Made by a program: the position numbers and the translations under genes
Shown here: piece by piece, positions 25,501-35,052 of the stretch
Layout of the letters: every line of letters starts with the position of its first letter
How positions within the stretch are numbered: the stretch's first letter is position 1
NCBI GenBank assembly: GCA_933228675.1
Contig: OW121743.1
Location: forward strand, 80,923,863 to 80,987,862
Length of the DNA stretch: 64,000 bases
Origin: Stomorhina lunata
Lineage: Eukaryota; Arthropoda; Insecta; Diptera; Rhiniidae
Direction of reading: 5' to 3'
Notes under the pieces: generated by a model
What the model was told of the DNA's origin: nothing
Databases searched by the model: none
What the model saw: the letters and a program-made list of their open reading frames with translations, nothing else

Positions 25501-28500
25501 TAATAAATAAATGTAACAGGTTTGGGATCAAATGCAAATACTCTTCTTTTTGAATTGAACTAAAACTAAAAAACTACACATACAATACTTACTTTGCCCT
25601 ATAACTTCTAAACAATTTGGAAAACATTTAATTAGTTTGTCGAAAGTAAAACAAAAATGTTATGCACCAAAACATTCCCAGTTTTTGTTAAATTAAGATT
25701 TTTTGTAGCTTACGATCAATATTTTTCCTGTCGCTTGCGATCATTTTTATCTAAAGGCTCAATATATCTGAGTTAAATACTTTTGTTGGCCCAAATTATT
25801 TTTTTTATCAAATATACTGACGCGCCTCTTTAGCATCGAGGGTTTATATTCAAAAAGTGCTATCTACAAATTCACAATTTTACAGGAGAGGGAAAAACTG
25901 TTTTTGTCATTAACTATAAGAGAAATAAATAAACTTTGTTTTACAATACCATACAAATCGGGGCTAAGATCTTGTACAAATTAAGTTTTTTTATTAACTA
26001 TTTATATTTTCGGTTCTATAGTAGATAGCACTTTTTACGAGTTAAAATTTTAGCCTTTCAAGTACTAAAGCAAGTAGATAGCATTATTTTTACAAGAAAA
26101 AAATAAAATATAACGAAAATTGAAGCTTTTATCAAAATATCATGAATTTTAATTAAAATAACAAGTTTTTTGAAAAAAAACAAGACTTATTATAAGTATG
26201 TCAATAGAATTCAGGGTATTCTCTTTCTTATATGACGTTTACTTACAATCTGTTAAGGTCAAAGGCCGAGTATATTTTAGAAATCCATAATACAGTACGT
26301 TGCAGGGAATTGTGGTCCATTTTGTTGGTTTATCACAAATTACAATGAATATTTTTTAACAATTGTTATTATTTCCACAAATATTTTTAATGTAGATAGC
26401 ACTATTTTTTGATTATGTGTAGATAGCACAAACACAATTTATAAAAAAAAAAATGTTTTAAAATTATTTTTCTTCCTTAAAATTTATATAACATATGACA
26501 AATAAGCCAAGGAACACGTTTCCATTAAAAACCATTTTGGTCGAAAATGTAGATAGCACTTTTTGAATATAAAGCGTCGGCATATTGACAGGACAATTGC
26601 GCTAGATTAGTTTTGGTTAAGAAATATTTTAAATCTACTTAAATATGACCGAATATAATTTAACTACTGGGACTATTAGATAATGGCCATAAAGATAGGA
26701 ATCTATCTTACCAGAGACTATTAGATCAAGATCTAATAGACGGAAAATTGATACACCTTAATCGAATAAAACAAATCTTAATCCATAAGTTCAGGATCGG
26801 ATCTAAGACAACTAAATAAGTAAGAGTCAATAACTTAAAGATCGAATAGATCGGAAACTCTTAAATCACAAGCAAATATATCGGAGACTATTAGATAAGG
26901 GTTAGAAAGTCTGAAGACATGATCTGAGCCATGAGCTCAGGATCGTACAAATCGATGTCTACCGATCCTATACTAAGATCGGATAAATATACACCAATAT
27001 ATTTGATTTGAATAGAGAAGGCCATGAAATAAAGATATTATATGTTAAAGACTTTTTAATGCCCTTTAAATAGTTCAGATTTTATAAGATTTAGATCAGG
27101 CAAATAAAGAGTGCTCTAAATAAAATTTGTAGTTGGATTTTCTTAAATAAAAATCAAACCTTTTAATATAAAAACTCTACAAAATACGCAAATATAATGA
27201 CATATTATACAAAATCATTTAGCATTAAAATGTTTACTTAGTACTCGGGTATTGCAAAATTATCGACTTTTTTCGGAAACCCTCCCATTAAAGATTTTAC
27301 AGTTGCTTCTGATTCCTTTTTGGAGCATGTGTTCCACCTGCGCTTAAAATCGGACATGTTCTTGGAAATCTTTCCTGTGTTCTTCAATTCCTTTTTTACC
27401 AGGACTTTCCACAGGCCGAAGTTCTGGACAGTTAGGTGGATTTGCCTCTCGTGGTACAAAAATGACATTATTCTTTGAGTACCACTCAAGTGCCTTTTTT
27501 CCATAATGGCATGATGCCAAATCGGGCCAAAAAAATGTAGTCACTCTGTGCTCTCTTAAAAAGGGTAACAACCGTTTTTGTAGGCACTCCTTTATATAAA
27601 TTTCTGTGTTTATTGTGCCAGATGCCACAAATACTTTACTTCTTTTGCCACAACTGCAAATAGCTTGCCACACGAGAATTTTCTTAGGGAATTTTGTTTG
27701 TTTTTTTGTGCGAAACTCTTGCCGAACATTGCCCCGTTTATCAGCAACATAAAAATCTTGACCAGGAAGTTGAGAAAAGTCTGCCAGTACGTATGTTTCA
27801 TCATCCATCACACAACAGGTGTATAAAATCAGACTTCAATTTTTTCGCTCGTTTTCTTGCTTCTAAGTTCTTTATAGCATTGCGATCTGGAACCTTTTGG
27901 ACTTTGTATGTCTTCAGTCCAGCATAAGCTTTGACTCTATGTGCAAAATTCGTAGAACATTTCACCGTACGAGCTGCTTTTCTTAAAGAAGTGTTAGGCG
28001 CTCTTCGAAAGAGTCGCTCGACTTCTTTTGCCTTACCAATATCTGTAGGACCCTTTTTCCTCCCTGATCCAGGTTTTCTTTCAATGCTCAGGTTTACCTT
28101 ATACCGTCTGATGGCATTAGAAACCGTTCGAGGGTCAACTTTCAATTTTTTAGCTATTTTTTTAAAAGTCCATGACGGATTTTTTTGAAAAGTTTTAATT
28201 ATATTTTCACGAACTTTTTTTTTCGCAGTCCATTTTGATTGAAATAACTAATGAAAATTAATAATTTCTAAAATAATAGTATCTGACATATCTATAGAAA
28301 CTAACTTGATCAAAAAATAAATTATTTCTTGCACTATGGATAAATTTTGTCTAAAATAGTAAATGCGTATTTTTTTTAGAACACTCTTTACTTGGTTATT
28401 TGCTTTGAAATGAGGATAGTAAGGAGGTGAAAGATGGTGATTATGAGGTATAAAGTCTTATATTATTCCCTCAAATTCACAACTGTTCATCTCATGTTTC

Positions 28501-31500
28501 ATTACCCCCATTCCAAATAATGCAACCCAATTCGTATATAATATTGTATAGGCAGTATTTGCTCGAGCTTTTAGTCTTATCGATCTTAATCTAATTAGCA
28601 TCCAAGTTATTGCACGTCATGTTTACTTTAAGAACAGTAAACTTGCGCCATCTGTTGTTAGCTTGACGTACTATTTAAGCTTTTGGTTATACAGTTAATT
28701 TTAGTTTTTTTGACGTCGACGGCGTGTTAAGATTGTAGAGCTAATTAATCATTTAAATAGAAATTAATAAGTGATTGATGTTGAAGTGATTGAGACTCGA
28801 ACCCAGGCAAAATTTGAAATGTTATACTTAGTAGTCGACGTGCTAACCAATAAGCCAAAGCACTCCTTTTAAAACAATGAAATTCCGCCATCTGAGTTAG
28901 CTTAACGCATTTTTTCTTCAGGCAAATATATTTCTTTTACATCGACAGCATGTTAATGCTGTAGAGCTTACTGCCGATGGACTGAATAATGTGGTAATTA
29001 ATAATATAAATTGAAATTTATTAATTAATAATTGTAATAGAAATTATTTAATAATTACAGAAATTGATCTTGCCGTGACTGGGGCTCGAACCCAGGCAGA
29101 ATTTGATATTTTAGTCTTAGTAAACTAACCAACTAACACGGCATTTACATATGCAATCGCAAGTGAAAAAAGCCTAATACATTTATATTTTTTTACTAAC
29201 ACAATAACACTTCTGCAAGTTGTAGGCTCACTTGCAAGCGATTTTGATTGCCAGTGATTTTTTTATTTGCATGTCAGAAGAATACGTATACACAACTTGT
29301 AACAAGTCACCTACGTGTGTAAACGTACTGTAAGCCACAGCACCCTAGAAATAAATATAACGAAGTCTATTGGATTAGGATTAAAAAGTCACCAACTTTA
29401 CCTAAATCAAATAGAGTCTGAGTCTATTAATATTGGCAAGATAGTAAAAATACTCCAAAATCCTTTAGTCCAGAGTATATAAGATTTAGATGCAAGATAT
29501 CATGAAATCAGGATCGGAAAGCTTAGAGATTACTACACATGGATTGAATAGGTCAGAGTAAATAACATCTACATTCAACAAACTGGAACCTAAGATAAGA
29601 ATGAAATATATCGAAGTCTTCTTCATCTAAATTAAATGAGGCCGAGTCTCTTGGAATCGGGATTAGTTAAGTCAAAGAATACTGCACTTGTATTGTATAT
29701 TACAGTGTAAATTACTTAGGGATCGAAAGGATAATACAACTACATACAAATCCTGTCTCTTGTATACTATATCGAATAGATCGTAGACAATAAGACCTGA
29801 CCACAATATATTTAGTCAGAATCTTATAGACCTAAGTCTGTTGGATCGAAATCGAATGGACTAGAGTCTATTAAACCTGCATACAAAGGATTAGATACTA
29901 TTCGATCTGGGTCGAATAGGCCAAAGTTTGCTAGCCCTGAATCGAACAGAACAAAATATCTTTAGATATTTCAGAATCAAAAAGATCTTATATACCTGAT
30001 CTGGATCGAATATACCAAGGTCTATTAGATTGACATCGAATTGACCAGATTATTTTAAGCCTGAACAAAAAAGACTAGATATAATTAGACACGGATCAAA
30101 TAGATGAGAGTCACTAGATCTAAATCGAATAGAACAAAACATATTTAGATATTTCAGAATAAGAAATACCTATTACACCTCATCTGAATCGAATAAACCA
30201 AAGTTTTTTAGATCGAAATCGAAAGGACTAGAGTCTATTAAAACTGTATGGAATAGACTATAATAGACTATTAGATCTGTATAAAATGGACTAGACACTA
30301 TTAGATCTAGATCAAATAAACGATAATCTTCTAGATCTGAATCGAATAGAAAAAATATATATATATAGATATTTTAGAATAAGTTATAGTCCAAAGTGCT
30401 TTAGATCTAAACTGAAAATATAGAGTTTATTGAGTCTAAATCGAAAAGTTTGACCTTCATCTAATAGAATACATTTCATTAGATCTTGAAAGAATGGACC
30501 AAACTCTTTTGTATCTATATTGAATGGACTTTAGCCTGAATCGATAAGATATGGATCCATTAGTTAATATCTGTAAGATCTGGACCGATAATTGGATTAC
30601 ATTTTATTTGAATAAAAAAACCAAAATTAACATTTTCCGGACCAAATAGTCAAGAATAGATTAGATCTGGATTAAAAAAGGAGTATTTTATGTCCGAAAC
30701 GAAAAAAATAGAGTCTATTGCGTCCAGATCAAATTTTGTATACCCTTGTAACGCAAAAAAAAACATTGATCTGAGATACACCCTCATAGGTAAACTTGTT
30801 ATCAAAGTACAGGTCGTAATTTTGCAGTGGGATCATTGCTTTCGAAATTGGTAAAAATCTGTCAAATATTTTGGGTACCTCCCATAGGTCTGACTTCCCA
30901 GAACTGAGATTTTAGAAACAAATTTAAGTAAATTTTTTTGAAATTTAGAAAATTATTGTACCAAATTTTGTTGAAATTGGTCCATATTTGAATAAAGCTA
31001 TCATACAGGGGCGTCTGTCACAAGTAACAAAAATCACAAAATCGCTTGTAAACTTCAGTGGTGAAGGGTATCATATGGTCGGGATTGATCACCTATAGCA
31101 CATTTTTACTTGTTAGATTTACGTACCTACATATGTACGTAATTCCCACACGACATTCCAATTGGAACAAGGAGTATTTCTCTCAGACAAAGAGTTGCAT
31201 CCGCTTCTATTTGTAGACTCATTTGAAAGGAACCTACGTTTTAACTCCGGCTCCGTACGGCAAATGCATTAGTTATAGAAGTTTTACATAGCCTAACACT
31301 TAATAACTGGTGGGTAGCTGAGTTATCACGTAAACCACTTCTTCTTTTGAAATGTTTTTTTTTAAGTTGATCTGGCCGAGGGTCGAACTTGGGACCTCTG
31401 GTAGCTAGATGCATGACTAACCTGCTATACCACGGCAGTTTATATTTGTGTGATATAGGAAATAACATTAAGTATCTAGAAGGTATACCCCAGAGTCTAT

Positions 31501-32948
31501 TAGACACATAAAAATCATCGATATCTCGTTAATTATATTACCGATTTTAATGATTTCTTCAGCAAAACAGTTTCTTTTGTCGACATACCGATCGAATTGT
31601 GTGGTTAAACTGTGGAACGACATCTGTAGCATAAATTGTATAACATTTTTAAGTGAAGATCAGAATCTATTTTTCTAGGTCTAATTGAACAGAAAAGATT
31701 AAATTTGGATTGAATAGCTGAGAGTTTATTTAATGTGAAACTGACTGGCCAGAGTCTATATAATCTCAAGCAAAGTAGAAAAAACTTATTAGATCTGGGT
31801 ATTATAGATCAGAGTCTTTACGATACCCAAAAATTCAATAACCGTTTCAAATAATTTTCTTCCGCAAGAAAGTGTTTAGTAAAGAAATTGATCGAACTGG
31901 GAAGCTGAACTATTTTTAATTAAAAAGTAGGTGTAATTTTCATGCACAGTGTAAAAATTTTAAAATATTCGGCTTCGGAGGTTTGTATTTAGTAACAACA
32001 TGGAAACTATTGGTTAATATTTTTGGATTAAAAATTAGTTAAAAATTATTTTTAAATTATATAAAAAGCTACAAATGAAAATTTTACTGAAAAAGTGTTA
32101 CAAGAATTTGTTAAATATACGAATACGAAAATATTAGTGATGGATTAAATTGTGTTATTTGGAAAAAGGAAAAACTGTGGAACCAAATCAGTGTCTACTT
32201 TCTGAGGAGTTGTATATAAAAACTTAAAAACGTGCAAATTTTTACCTGTCTTTTGATAGAACACTTAATAATAATCTACGTATCGTACGGGCCCTTGATA
32301 CGGAATCACTAGAATATTTTGGTAGAAGTTTTTTTTTTGACAAAATAAGAAAATATTTACAGAATTTATGAAGGATTTTTTTTTTAAAACAAGAATTAAA
32401 TAAATGAAATAAAATAAGGATTTGAAAAATAAAAAAAAACAAAGCTTTAAAACAATCTTAGGATAGAAATAATTATGTTATAATATAAATTATGTTATAA
32501 TATAACATAAAAATGTTATAACATAAAAATGTTATAACATAAAAATGTTATAACATAAAAAAGTTAAAACATAGAAATTTTATAATATAAAAATATTATA
32601 ACATAAAAATGTTATAACATAAAAATATTATGACATAAAAATATTATAACATAAATATGTTATAACATAAATATCAAAGAATTGCAACATTTTTTATATA
32701 AAACTTTGAATTAATAAGAATCGAAATTTTACTTACATAAATAAATTGAGATTACTAATATTTTGTGGCTGGTAATAGGTTACAGGTTTTGGTTCCGCCA
32801 CCACCAACATTCTCACCAATACCAGCAGCAAAGAGAAAATGGCGGGCAACACTAGTTCGATAACGAGTTGCCATTTTTGATTCCATTGCAGCAGCCAATT
32901 TTTCCATAGCAATAATTTGAATTTTTCCCAACTGGTAACACGAACCAT
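13337..32948 (-). CDS. ABCA3: ABCA3-like lipid transporter, 14 coding exons
   Basis: ATP-binding cassette subfamily A full transporter; family members move phospholipids or sterols across membranes of the plasma membrane, lysosome or lysosome-related organelles. Coding exons, in order: 32948-32737, 20500-19909, 19768-19625, 19558-18278, 18043-17710, 17638-17101, 17041-16695, 16633-16508, 16440-16216, 16160-16010, 15942-15766, 15691-15038, 13703-13593, 13529-13337. All have GT-AG borders and compatible phases and sum to 5085 nt (1694 residues), close to vertebrate ABCA3 (about 1700). Layout: N-terminal membrane helix (residues about 25-48), large extracellular loop (exon 2), helices, NBD1 (Walker [10 protein letters not shown] near 550, [10 protein letters not shown] near 648, Walker B VVLCDE near 670, H-loop His near 704), second membrane half, NBD2 (GVNGAGKTT near 1384, [10 protein letters not shown] near 1483, VVYLDE near 1505, His near 1540). 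All catalytic motifs are intact. The closest fly gene is probably of the CG1718 type, which I infer from memory. Confidence 0.9.
13593..13703 (-). CDS. ABCA3: ABCA exon 13
   Basis: 37 codons after NBD2, including [19 protein letters not shown]. Phase 2 at both ends; the acceptor lies about 50 bp from the end of array A7. Confidence 0.88.
13756..15020. repeat. tandem array A7, 31 bp, inside ABCA intron 13
   Basis: About 41 units. Each carries the 16-bp palindrome AAGTTATCGATAACTT and the core palindrome TTTTCTATAGAAAA, joined by GAC. It differs from the A3 unit mainly in the segment next to ATCGAT. TATCGATA is present in most units. The array fills nearly the whole intron (13704-15037), reaching to about 15-50 bp from both splice sites. 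Confidence 0.93.
15038..15691 (-). CDS. ABCA3: ABCA exon 12, NBD2
   Basis: 218 codons with Walker A, Q-loop ([14 protein letters not shown]), signature [10 protein letters not shown], Walker [14 protein letters not shown] and H-loop [12 protein letters not shown]. Donor AA|GTGAGT at 15037-15032. The tandem array A7 begins only a few bases into the following intron. Confidence 0.93.
15766..15942 (-). CDS. ABCA3: ABCA exon 11, linker to NBD2
   Basis: Proline-rich linker KPPPPPEDG, acidic stretch [11 protein letters not shown], and the first strand of NBD2. Donor CC|GTAAGT, phase 2. Confidence 0.9.
16010..16160 (-). CDS. ABCA3: ABCA exon 10, last membrane helix
   Basis: Encodes the final helix ([19 protein letters not shown]). 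Donor TT|GTAAGT, phase 2. Confidence 0.88.
16216..16440 (-). CDS. ABCA3: ABCA exon 9
   Basis: 75 codons with a membrane helix ([12 protein letters not shown]) and the [13 protein letters not shown] motif common in ABCA second halves. Phase 1 at both ends. Confidence 0.88.
16508..16633 (-). CDS. ABCA3: ABCA exon 8
   Basis: 42 codons of membrane sequence ([20 protein letters not shown]), phase 1 at both ends. Confidence 0.88.
16695..17041 (-). CDS. ABCA3: ABCA exon 7
   Basis: Loop 2 end, two hydrophobic helices and the conserved [16 protein letters not shown] cytoplasmic motif between them. Donor G|GTAAGA, phase 1. Confidence 0.9.
17101..17638 (-). CDS. ABCA3: ABCA exon 6, start of second membrane half
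   Basis: Encodes [17 protein letters not shown] (second-half cytoplasmic entry), a membrane helix ([18 protein letters not shown]) and the second large loop. Donor AA|GTGAGT, phase 2. Confidence 0.9.
17710..18043 (-). CDS. ABCA3: ABCA exon 5, region after NBD1
   Basis: Begins [17 protein letters not shown] directly after GSGYRL of exon 4. It contains [12 protein letters not shown], the conserved end of the NBD1 regulatory region. Ends in phase 1 at donor T|GTAAGC. Confidence 0.9.
18141..18230 (-). other. exon-like open frame inside ABCA intron 4
   Basis: Behind an AG (18232-18231) the minus strand encodes [20 protein letters not shown]. The pattern QL-D-S-FEE resembles the segment [13 protein letters not shown] of exon 5. 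It may be a degenerate exon duplication or an alternative exon. Direct inclusion after exon 4 from that AG would be out of frame and hit a stop, and no good donor follows, so a relic is more likely. Confidence 0.3.
18278..19558 (-). CDS. ABCA3: ABCA exon 4, membrane half 1 and NBD1
   Basis: 427 codons, phase 0 at both ends. It holds several membrane helices and all of NBD1: Walker A, Q-loop ([14 protein letters not shown]), signature, Walker B and H-loop ([11 protein letters not shown]). Confidence 0.92.
19625..19768 (-). CDS. ABCA3: ABCA exon 3
   Basis: 48 codons, phase 0 at both ends, with [18 protein letters not shown], the cytoplasmic EKE-type motif conserved in ABCA proteins. A hydrophobic helix follows. 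Confidence 0.88.
19909..20500 (-). CDS. ABCA3: ABCA exon 2, extracellular loop 1
   Basis: Acceptor TTTTAG|A joins the phase-2 end of exon 1, giving LFIDTLST. It encodes about 197 residues of the large first loop, then the hydrophobic stretch [20 protein letters not shown]. Donor AAG|GTAAGT, phase 0. Confidence 0.88.
20745..21325. repeat. tandem repeat of about 160-174 bp, 3-4 copies
   Basis: The marker CTTGYATTGCCATAT or a close variant recurs at 20756, 20930, 21093 and 21253. Each unit contains a variant of AACGTTACGGAAGAAA and, in some, a relative of TCCACATTTGACTATGGG, a phrase also present in the dispersed repeat at 965-1540. It runs straight into array A8. Confidence 0.75.
21332..23928. 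repeat. tandem array A8, about 30 bp, in ABCA intron 1
   Basis: Units of TTTTTCTATAGAAAA plus a linker such as CTTTTTCAACAAAAA, spaced 30 bp (21421, 21451). An insert-like A/T phrase (TTTATTAAAAATAAAATAAA) recurs near 21690, 22155, 22332, 23033 and 23215. A block of about 879 bp is tandemly duplicated: sequence near 22470-22652 recurs at 23349-23531. Confidence 0.9.
23929..25842. other. intronic spacer, no gene seen
   Basis: Part of ABCA intron 1. Mixed AT-rich sequence without a recognised gene, RNA or repeat. The small open frame at 25316-25537 has no recognisable motif. Confidence 0.5.
25843..26573. mobile_element. MITE-like element with perfect 26-bp inverted ends
   Basis: Positions 25843-25868 and 26548-26573 are exact reverse complements, containing GTAGATAGCACTTTTT. 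The same GTAGATAGCA motif recurs internally near 26024, 26072, 26393 and 26420, a subterminal-repeat arrangement seen in DNA transposons. There is no coding capacity in the 731 bp. I cannot see a clear target-site duplication, so the true ends could lie slightly further out. Confidence 0.75.
26640..27104. repeat. old degenerate array, part 1 (GATC/GAATAGA motif)
   Basis: Many diverged copies of phrases like GACTATTAGAT and GATCGAATAGATC with a loose spacing near 30 bp. The same phrases continue at 29345-30735 and 31490-31830, so the array appears to have been split by the insertions between. Confidence 0.5.
27107..28388 (-). mobile_element. Tc1/mariner-superfamily DNA transposon in ABCA intron 1
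   Basis: 1282-bp element with inverted ends: AAGAGTGCTCTAAA at 27107 and AAGAGTGTTCTAAA reading inward from 28388. The ends match for about 20 bp with two or three mismatches. TA dinucleotides flank both sides (27105-27106 and 28389-28390), as expected for target-site duplication in this superfamily. It contains one transposase pseudogene on the minus strand. Confidence 0.85.
27238..28233 (-). pseudogene. Tc1/mariner-type DDE transposase, frameshifted
   Basis: Fragments in different frames line up as one transposase. An N-terminal helix-turn-helix part ([22 protein letters not shown]) is at 27801-28200. The DDE domain follows with MDDETYV and [10 protein letters not shown], then [12 protein letters not shown]. 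From the second Asp to the Glu of RPVE there are 37 intervening residues, suggesting the DD37E type. A C-terminal part ([23 protein letters not shown]) ends at TAA 27240-27238. I see a frame change in the A run just after the putative ATG (near 28215), another at about 27805 and a third near 27395-27440. The copy therefore cannot encode an active enzyme. Confidence 0.85.
28389..28637. other. intronic spacer
   Basis: Short single-copy looking sequence between the transposon and the SINE pair. Confidence 0.4.
28638..28872 (-). mobile_element. tRNA-derived SINE, copy b1
   Basis: On the minus strand a tRNA-like head has an A box TGGCTTATTGGTTAG and a B box GGTTCGAGTCT. The body contains CATCTG, GTTAGCTT and GCGTGTTAA segments shared with the next copy. 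The head has an imperfect acceptor stem, so it is not a functional tRNA. Confidence 0.6.
28880..29143 (-). mobile_element. tRNA-derived SINE, copy b2
   Basis: The head (29143-29071, 73 nt) has a perfect 7-bp acceptor stem, TGCCGTG with CACGGCA, and a B box GGTTCGAGCCC. The D arm is short (TTAGTTGGTTAG without the usual GCTC), so it is tRNA-derived rather than a working tRNA gene. The body matches copy b1 in the same orientation, making a tandem pair. Confidence 0.65.
29345..30735. repeat. old degenerate array, part 2 (GAGTCTATTAGATC motif)
   Basis: Dozens of diverged copies of phrases such as GAGTCTATTAGATCTG and GATCGAATAGACCA recur with a loose period near 30 bp. No protein or RNA gene is apparent. 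Compared with the CTATAG arrays it is far more decayed. Confidence 0.6.
30736..31130 (+). repeat. dispersed non-autonomous repeat, copy D2
   Basis: Starts with GTATACCCTTGTAAC and ends with GAAGGGTATCATATGGTCGG ... TAGCACATTTTTACTTGTTA, a terminal style common in small dispersed elements of flies. The middle matches 1075-1350 (ACAGGTCG, CCTCCCATAGGTC, GGTCCATATTTGA). It is the most complete copy in the window. Confidence 0.65.
31141..31440 (-). mobile_element. tRNA-derived SINE, copy a1
   Basis: On the minus strand a tRNA-like head (about 31438-31367) begins CTGCCGTGGTATAGCAGG, which fits the Pol III A box, with a B box GTTCGACCC. The body shares ACATTCCAATTGGAACAAG and the CTCAGACAA block with 63151-63250. 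The family is therefore dispersed and separate from the b copies. Confidence 0.65.
31490..31830. repeat. old degenerate array, part 3
   Basis: Further diverged copies of GAGTCTATTAGA and TTAGATCTGGGT phrases after the SINE. Confidence 0.45.
31831..32469. other. intronic AT-rich spacer
   Basis: No gene or repeat recognised. The 66-codon minus-strand frame at 32242-32442 is low-complexity. Confidence 0.45.
32470..32683. repeat. 16-bp minisatellite A9, ATGTTATAACAT core
   Basis: About 13 units of AAAAATGTTATAACAT and variants; ATGTTATAACAT is a 12-bp palindrome. It lies in ABCA intron 1, about 50 bp from the exon 1 donor. Confidence 0.88.
32737..32948 (-). CDS. ABCA3: ABCA exon 1, start codon and first membrane helix
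   Basis: ATG at 32948-32946 in a good context (AAAATGG). It encodes [15 protein letters not shown], the N-terminal motif typical of ABCA proteins, then a hydrophobic helix. Donor AT|GTAAGT at 32736-32731; the exon ends in phase 2. Confidence 0.88.
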
Positions 32949-33120
32949 TTTCTTAAATATTTTACGACTAACTAAATTATTTACAGATGACGAGACATGA
33001 AGATTGGATTCAATTTAAGGTTAGGGCCGCTGCTTAAAATAACTGGAAGATTTTAAGAGGTTTTTCTTTTCAAAAACTGCTTCTGGTGACACCAGGTGGT
33101 AATTTAAGATTCTTAGGCAA
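32949..33120 (-). other. probable 5' UTR part of the ABCA first coding exon
   Basis: Upstream of the ATG on the minus strand, a strong acceptor TTTTTCTTTTTAG ends at 33121, so transcription probably starts in a further upstream non-coding exon. A five-codon upstream open frame (ATGTCTCGTCATCTGTAA) begins near 33000. Confidence 0.5.
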
Positions 33121-33417
33121 CTAAAAAGAAAAACAATTGAAATGTTAAAAATTTTGTTAGAAAAAAATTATTAATTTCAGAAAACGCAAGTCATTAAGAA
33201 ATTGTTATTTTAATCCATATAATGTATTAATACTCGAGTATAAACGTTTTAGCACTTATCTTTATTAGAACATCGATTTTTTTCAAATTTACTTTCGATT
33301 AGATTAACATTTTTGCAATACCCTATAGACGAAAAGGTTTTATTGCAAAAAAATAATTGACTGACAGGCACCATAAAGTGATATTACCGATATCTGGCCA
33401 TAGGTACAAATTTCAAA

Positions 33418-34490
33418 TAAAAAATTTTCTATAGAAAATTTCATATAAAAAATTGTTTATAGAAAATTTCATATAAAAAAATTTTCTAGAGAAAATTTTA
33501 TATAAAAAAATTTCTAGAGAAAATTTTATATAAACAATTTTCTAGAGAAAATTTTATAAAAAAAATTTTCTATAGAAAATTTCATATAAAAAATTTTCTA
33601 CAGAATATTTTATATAAAAACATTTCTATAGAAAATTTCAGGTAAAAACTTTTCATTAGAAAATTTCATATAAAAAATTTTGTAGAGAAAATTTCATATA
33701 AAAAATTTTCTATACAAAATTTCATATAAAAAGTTTTCTATAGAAAATTTCATATAAAAAATTTTGTAGAGAAAATTTCATATAAAAATTGTCTATAGAA
33801 AATTTCATAGAAAAAATTTCTATAAAAAATGTCATATAAAAAATTTTTTATAGAAAAATTCATATAACAAATTTTCTATAGAAACTTTCATTTTTTAAAA
33901 AATTCTCTATAAAAAATTTCATATTTTAAAATTTAAATTTTTTTTATAGAAAATTTCAGATGAAAATTTTTTTCTATAAAAAATTTCATAGAAAAAATTT
34001 CTATAGAAAATTTCAGGTAAAAACTTTTCTTTAGAAAATTTCATATACAAAATTTTCTATAGAAAATTTTATACAAAAAATTTTCTATGGAAAATTTCTT
34101 AAAAAAATTTTCTATAGAAAATTTCATATGAAGAATTTTCTATAGAAAATTTCATATAAAAAATATTCTATAGAAAATTTTAAATAAACAATTTTGTATA
34201 TAAAATTTCTTATAAAAAATTTTCTATAAAAAAATTTCATGTCAAAAATTTTCTATAGAAAATTTAATATAAACAATTTTCTATACAAAATTTCATATAG
34301 AAAATTTAATTTAAAAAATTTTTGATAGAAAATTTAATTTAAACAATTTTCTATAGAAAATTTTATTAAAAAAATTTTCTTTAGAAAAGATCATATAGAA
34401 AATTTTGTATAGAAAGTTTCATATAAGAAATTTTCTATAGAAAATTTCAATAAAAAAAATTTCTATAGTAAATTTCATATAGAAAATTTG
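33418..34490 (+). repeat. tandem array A10, about 28 bp, CATATAAAAA linker
   Basis: Degenerate units of ATTTTCTATAGAAAATTT plus CATATAAAAA. Many units have CTAGAG, CTACAG or GTATAG variants. It lies upstream of the ABCA start, probably in a 5' UTR intron. Confidence 0.9.
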
Positions 34491-35052
34491 CGTAATGAGC
34501 CCAAGTGGTGCTGCGTAGCTTAAGGAAAACTATTATTAGAATCACGGTAATTTACCCTATTTTTAAAAATACGATAACTTTGTTAATGTTTATGATAATT
34601 TATTCCAAATATATTGAAATTGAACTTTTAATTATTCTAAAAACAATGACTAAATGTTATAATCAATTTAGTTTATTAGTAATTTAATGCAAAGTATTTA
34701 CAAATAATAAAAATAAGTTCAAAATAAAAGATAAGAAAGAAATTATTTTTGGATTTTCTTCTACAGAAGTGTCAAAAAAATATATAAATTACTTTTGAAG
34801 ATAAGACCGATATTAAGTGGATGTACTTGAAAACCTGGATCCATAAATAAATATTTATAAAAATAAGGAAATATTTTACAGAATTACAAAACAAACATTT
34901 TCTAGGTGCATTTGTACTTGCATTAGAGTGTTTGAAATGAGATAGTGAAATTAAGAGGAGAAAATGGGTTTATAGTTGTAAATAAGGTCTGTAATAATTA
35001 CACTAGTTAACAAAAGTCAACTTTTTGGGTTAAAATTTGATCACCATTTTAT
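34491..35052. other. spacer between arrays A10 and A11
   Basis: AT-rich; the 60-codon frame at 34505-34687 looks like chance. Confidence 0.5.

Noticed and set aside
29071..29143. 73-nt tRNA-like fold with a perfect acceptor stem taken as a functional tRNA.
   Set aside because: The D arm is shortened and its tandem SINE partner shares the flanking body, so it is the head of a SINE.
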